Source: Gonocerus acuteangulatus | Lineage: Eukaryota > Arthropoda > Insecta > Hemiptera > Coreidae | Assembly (NCBI GenBank): GCA_946811695.1 | Contig: OX328123.1 | Location: 48,068,009-48,132,008, forward strand | DNA length: 64,000 bases | Reading direction: 5' to 3' | In this document: positions 61,701 to 64,000 of the stretch, in pieces | Position numbering within the stretch: position 1 is the first letter of the stretch | Layout: each line of letters starts with the position of its first letter | Made by a program: the position numbers and the translations under genes | The notes under the pieces: generated by a model | The model's database searches: none | What the model saw: the letters and a program-made list of their open reading frames with translations, nothing else | What the model was told of the DNA's origin: nothing

Positions 61701-62214
61701 ACATCAGCCGCCACTATGAAAATTTTGAATTTGCTCAACCTAGAGGATCAGCCAAGAGTTTCCATAACAGAACAAATATCATTACCGAAGAACATACTAT
61801 TGTCCTCCTGTAATAGGGGGATTATGGTTCTAGAGAGAATTTGTTTGAAGCATTTTTAGTTTGAGTGAGTCATCGCTGAAGATCATTCTCACATATACTG
61901 GTACTGGTGTTGTAAGAGAGCTCGACTTCTCAGAGCTTGACACAACTTGGGAGGAGGCATAAATCAGGGCTCAGCTCCAGCCAAGGCACATGGCTTGAGT
62001 CTGTACTGCACTTTTTTCTTTTCTGAACATAATAATATGACGGATGGGGGGCAAACAGCTGTTTCACAAAATATACTATTCAGTTTATCCAAAATTAGTC
62101 CAATTAAATGAAATTATTCACCAGGAATAGAATTTGCAATGATATTAATAAACTAGGTGTACTGGTATTGATATACTAATGGGATAAAAATAAAAACAAT
62201 TTTTTCTAAACAAT
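61701..62214. other. No gene seen
   Basis: Unrecognised intergenic DNA. Confidence 0.4.
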
Positions 62215-62640
62215 CTACAAATCTGAATTGCAAAATCTTGCAATTAAGATTAATCAATTGTTCATTGTGTCTGCAAGTAACTTCCAGGTATAAAAAACAA
62301 ATATCACTAGATAATTCTTTTCTTCTCCCTTCCTGCGCTCTTCCAGTTCAATTCCTGCTCACATGAGCACAGTACAGGAAGTGAGCTGGGTATGGAGTGG
62401 AAGTAGGTCAGAGTAATCCTACTAAGCCAGAAGGGTACCGGAAGTAAACCAGGGCTAACTGAAGAGGCAATAGTGGAATGGAATTGGCCTAAATCTGACA
62501 GATATCGGTCAGAACTTTACTTGAGCAGGCCAAAAACTGTATTAAGTTGGCTTAAGCAATCGGGAAGTGGCTCAGTGTGAATAGAGTTTTCCAGAAGTTA
62601 TCATGAGAGACATTTTGAGTCCAGCTAGTACTATTTGTTC
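62215..62640 (+). repeat. GGAAGT-rich degenerate repeat, copy 2
   Basis: The leader ATTAATCAATTGTTCATTGT and the words CAGGAAGTGAGCTGGG and ACCGGAAGTAAACCAGGG match copy 1 (42100-43420). One exact CCGGAAGT is at 62438. Confidence 0.65.
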
Positions 62641-64000
62641 TCTACTCTTGTCTCCCTGGATGTACATTCACCAGTAGTATTTTTGATGGTACGAAAATAA
62701 TTGTTATTTAGTCAAGTCCAGCTATCTTGCCAATAGTTTCTGATATCTTGTCATTCGAATAAATCTTCAAGAGCTAAAAATATTATTACACTTGCGGTTC
62801 ATCAATAACATTTTGATTTATTAAACATTCCTAAAATAATTGTTTAAGTTGAAACTATAGTAGAAAGCTTTCCATTTTTGCGTAAAGGAATTTTGTGTTT
62901 ACTCAGTAGAAAATGTTATCTCTTTTGCTTAGTTGTTTTGAAAATGAAAAGAAAAAAAAAATTAAAATGGGAAAATTTATTTTCAGATTGCTGGAGAATT
63001 GGTGATTGGTAAAGGTATTTTTTTTTTTACCAAATATATCAGAAAACTCTCTTTAAAGAAAATTTAAACTTCAGCAGTTCTGGATTTGTGGGCCTATCTC
63101 TTAGATTTTACTAATTTTAGGAGGTCAAATATCACTGGTATATAGTGTATGGTTTTTTTAAAACTTCAAATGATTTTAAATCCCGCTCATGTAGGAATAA
63201 GAAACATGTACATACATTTACTTTTATAAACGTTACTCCAAACTGTGTTAAAAATAATTGTAACTCCCAGAAAATAAATGCAGTAAGAATTATCCCCTGA
63301 ATGGGAGTGTCAATCAATCACAAAGTGAATGTTTTTCGGTTGTAAAAATTTATTATGCAGATTAAAATAGAGTCTTGTGGCCCAAAGCATTTAAAGGAAT
63401 GGAAATATGTGCTCATTCTTTTTTGAATACTAACGTTTTTCTCATTGTGGACGTAAACTTTATTGTTCTCTATGCTTTCACATTGGCCAGGCCTTATGTC
63501 ACACACATCCATAATCAATAAGATTATAAGTAGTGGAATTAAATTGTTAATCTGTGAGAGTACAAATTTTGTAATAATTTTCTTTAGGGGTTTCCATGAA
63601 TTCATAAATATTTTATTTTTTCCTAGATAAAATAACAATTAAGTTTTGATATCAAAATAAGATGCATAAGTATATTTTGTAAAAAGTCATGTATGAGAGA
63701 GCATGCACAAGCCAGTCTTCTATCTCGAATGGCTGGCTGTTAAGGTTTCAGCATTCTTCTCAACTCCATAGTGCACGAATTTCCTTCTTTTTTAATGTCT
63801 AAATTAATTTATGTAAAGTATCATTACTTTTTATTAAGTTTTTATGTAATTTCTGTAGGTGTAGCTAGCCAATTGTCAGTGTTGTATTGAATTTATTTAT
63901 ATTTGGTTGATATTCTTAAATATAGAAGGAAATAACTTTTCTTTTGTTTAAAATGGTGGCTTCTCAGTGTTGGGATGTTTAGATAGCCATCATAAGGTTA
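62641..64000. other. No gene supported
   Basis: AT-rich. A minus-strand frame at 63318-63605 begins MNSWKPLKKIITKFVLSQIN with a hydrophobic stretch (LIPLLIILLIM) and later CES and KCFG. It could be read as a small secreted protein, but no splice sites, family or promoter support it. Confidence 0.3.

Noticed and set aside
63318..63638. Small secreted protein gene
   Set aside because: Hydrophobic start only; no splice sites, homologue or other support.

Overview
The window is nuclear DNA from an arthropod, most likely an insect. It is AT-rich, has long introns with GT..AG boundaries and no operons, and is dominated by nested transposable elements: an R1-type non-LTR element, a Ty3/Gypsy gag-only element, mariner, Tc1, Tigger/pogo, piggyBac and Harbinger/ISL2EU-like elements, and tRNA-derived SINEs, one with a CATAACATAAC tail. 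The organism call is inference from this repeat content.

The one clear host gene lies on the + strand between about 22.5 and 44.5 kb. Six exons joined in phase encode an ATRX-type ADD domain (a GATA-like zinc finger plus a PHD finger) followed by a long charged K/E/S/D-rich tail and a stop at 44534. No SNF2 helicase follows, so the gene resembles a stand-alone ADD protein such as Drosophila ADD1 more than full-length ATRX. An extra exon at 33749-33867 with an in-frame stop suggests a short, ADD-only isoform. The first coding exon is not resolved. Two short minus-strand exons at 17.8-18.4 kb splice in phase and may belong to an unidentified neighbour.

Layout: 0-0.8 kb, a hairpin-headed repeat (family F); 2.2-7.0 kb, a decayed R1-like element (minus) with a small retroposon inside it; 7.2-10.8 kb, a gag-only LTR retrotransposon that split a SINE; 11-14.7 kb, a 1.3-kb repeat (family G) broken by a Tc1 foldback, then a 123-bp tandem array; 15-20 kb, SINEs, possible host exons and a foldback element; 22.5-44.5 kb, the ADD gene, whose introns hold a foldback, Tigger elements, several family F copies, SINEs, an LTR-like piece, an ISL2EU-like element with 0.4-kb inverted repeats, a tandem repeat and a GGAAGT-rich repeat; 46.3-47.6 kb, a nearly intact mariner inside a family G copy; 49.1-49.9 kb, a large palindrome; 49.9-51.3 kb, a second family G copy; 55.8-58.3 kb, a piggyBac element inside a retroposon tail; 60-61.7 kb, a Gypsy pol remnant; 62.2-62.6 kb, a second GGAAGT-rich repeat; the rest has no recognisable content.

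The mobile elements are mostly dead, but the nesting order can be read from target-site duplications. The ADD gene is the only locus with a function that can be inferred: a chromatin reader of histone H3 tails, by family knowledge.
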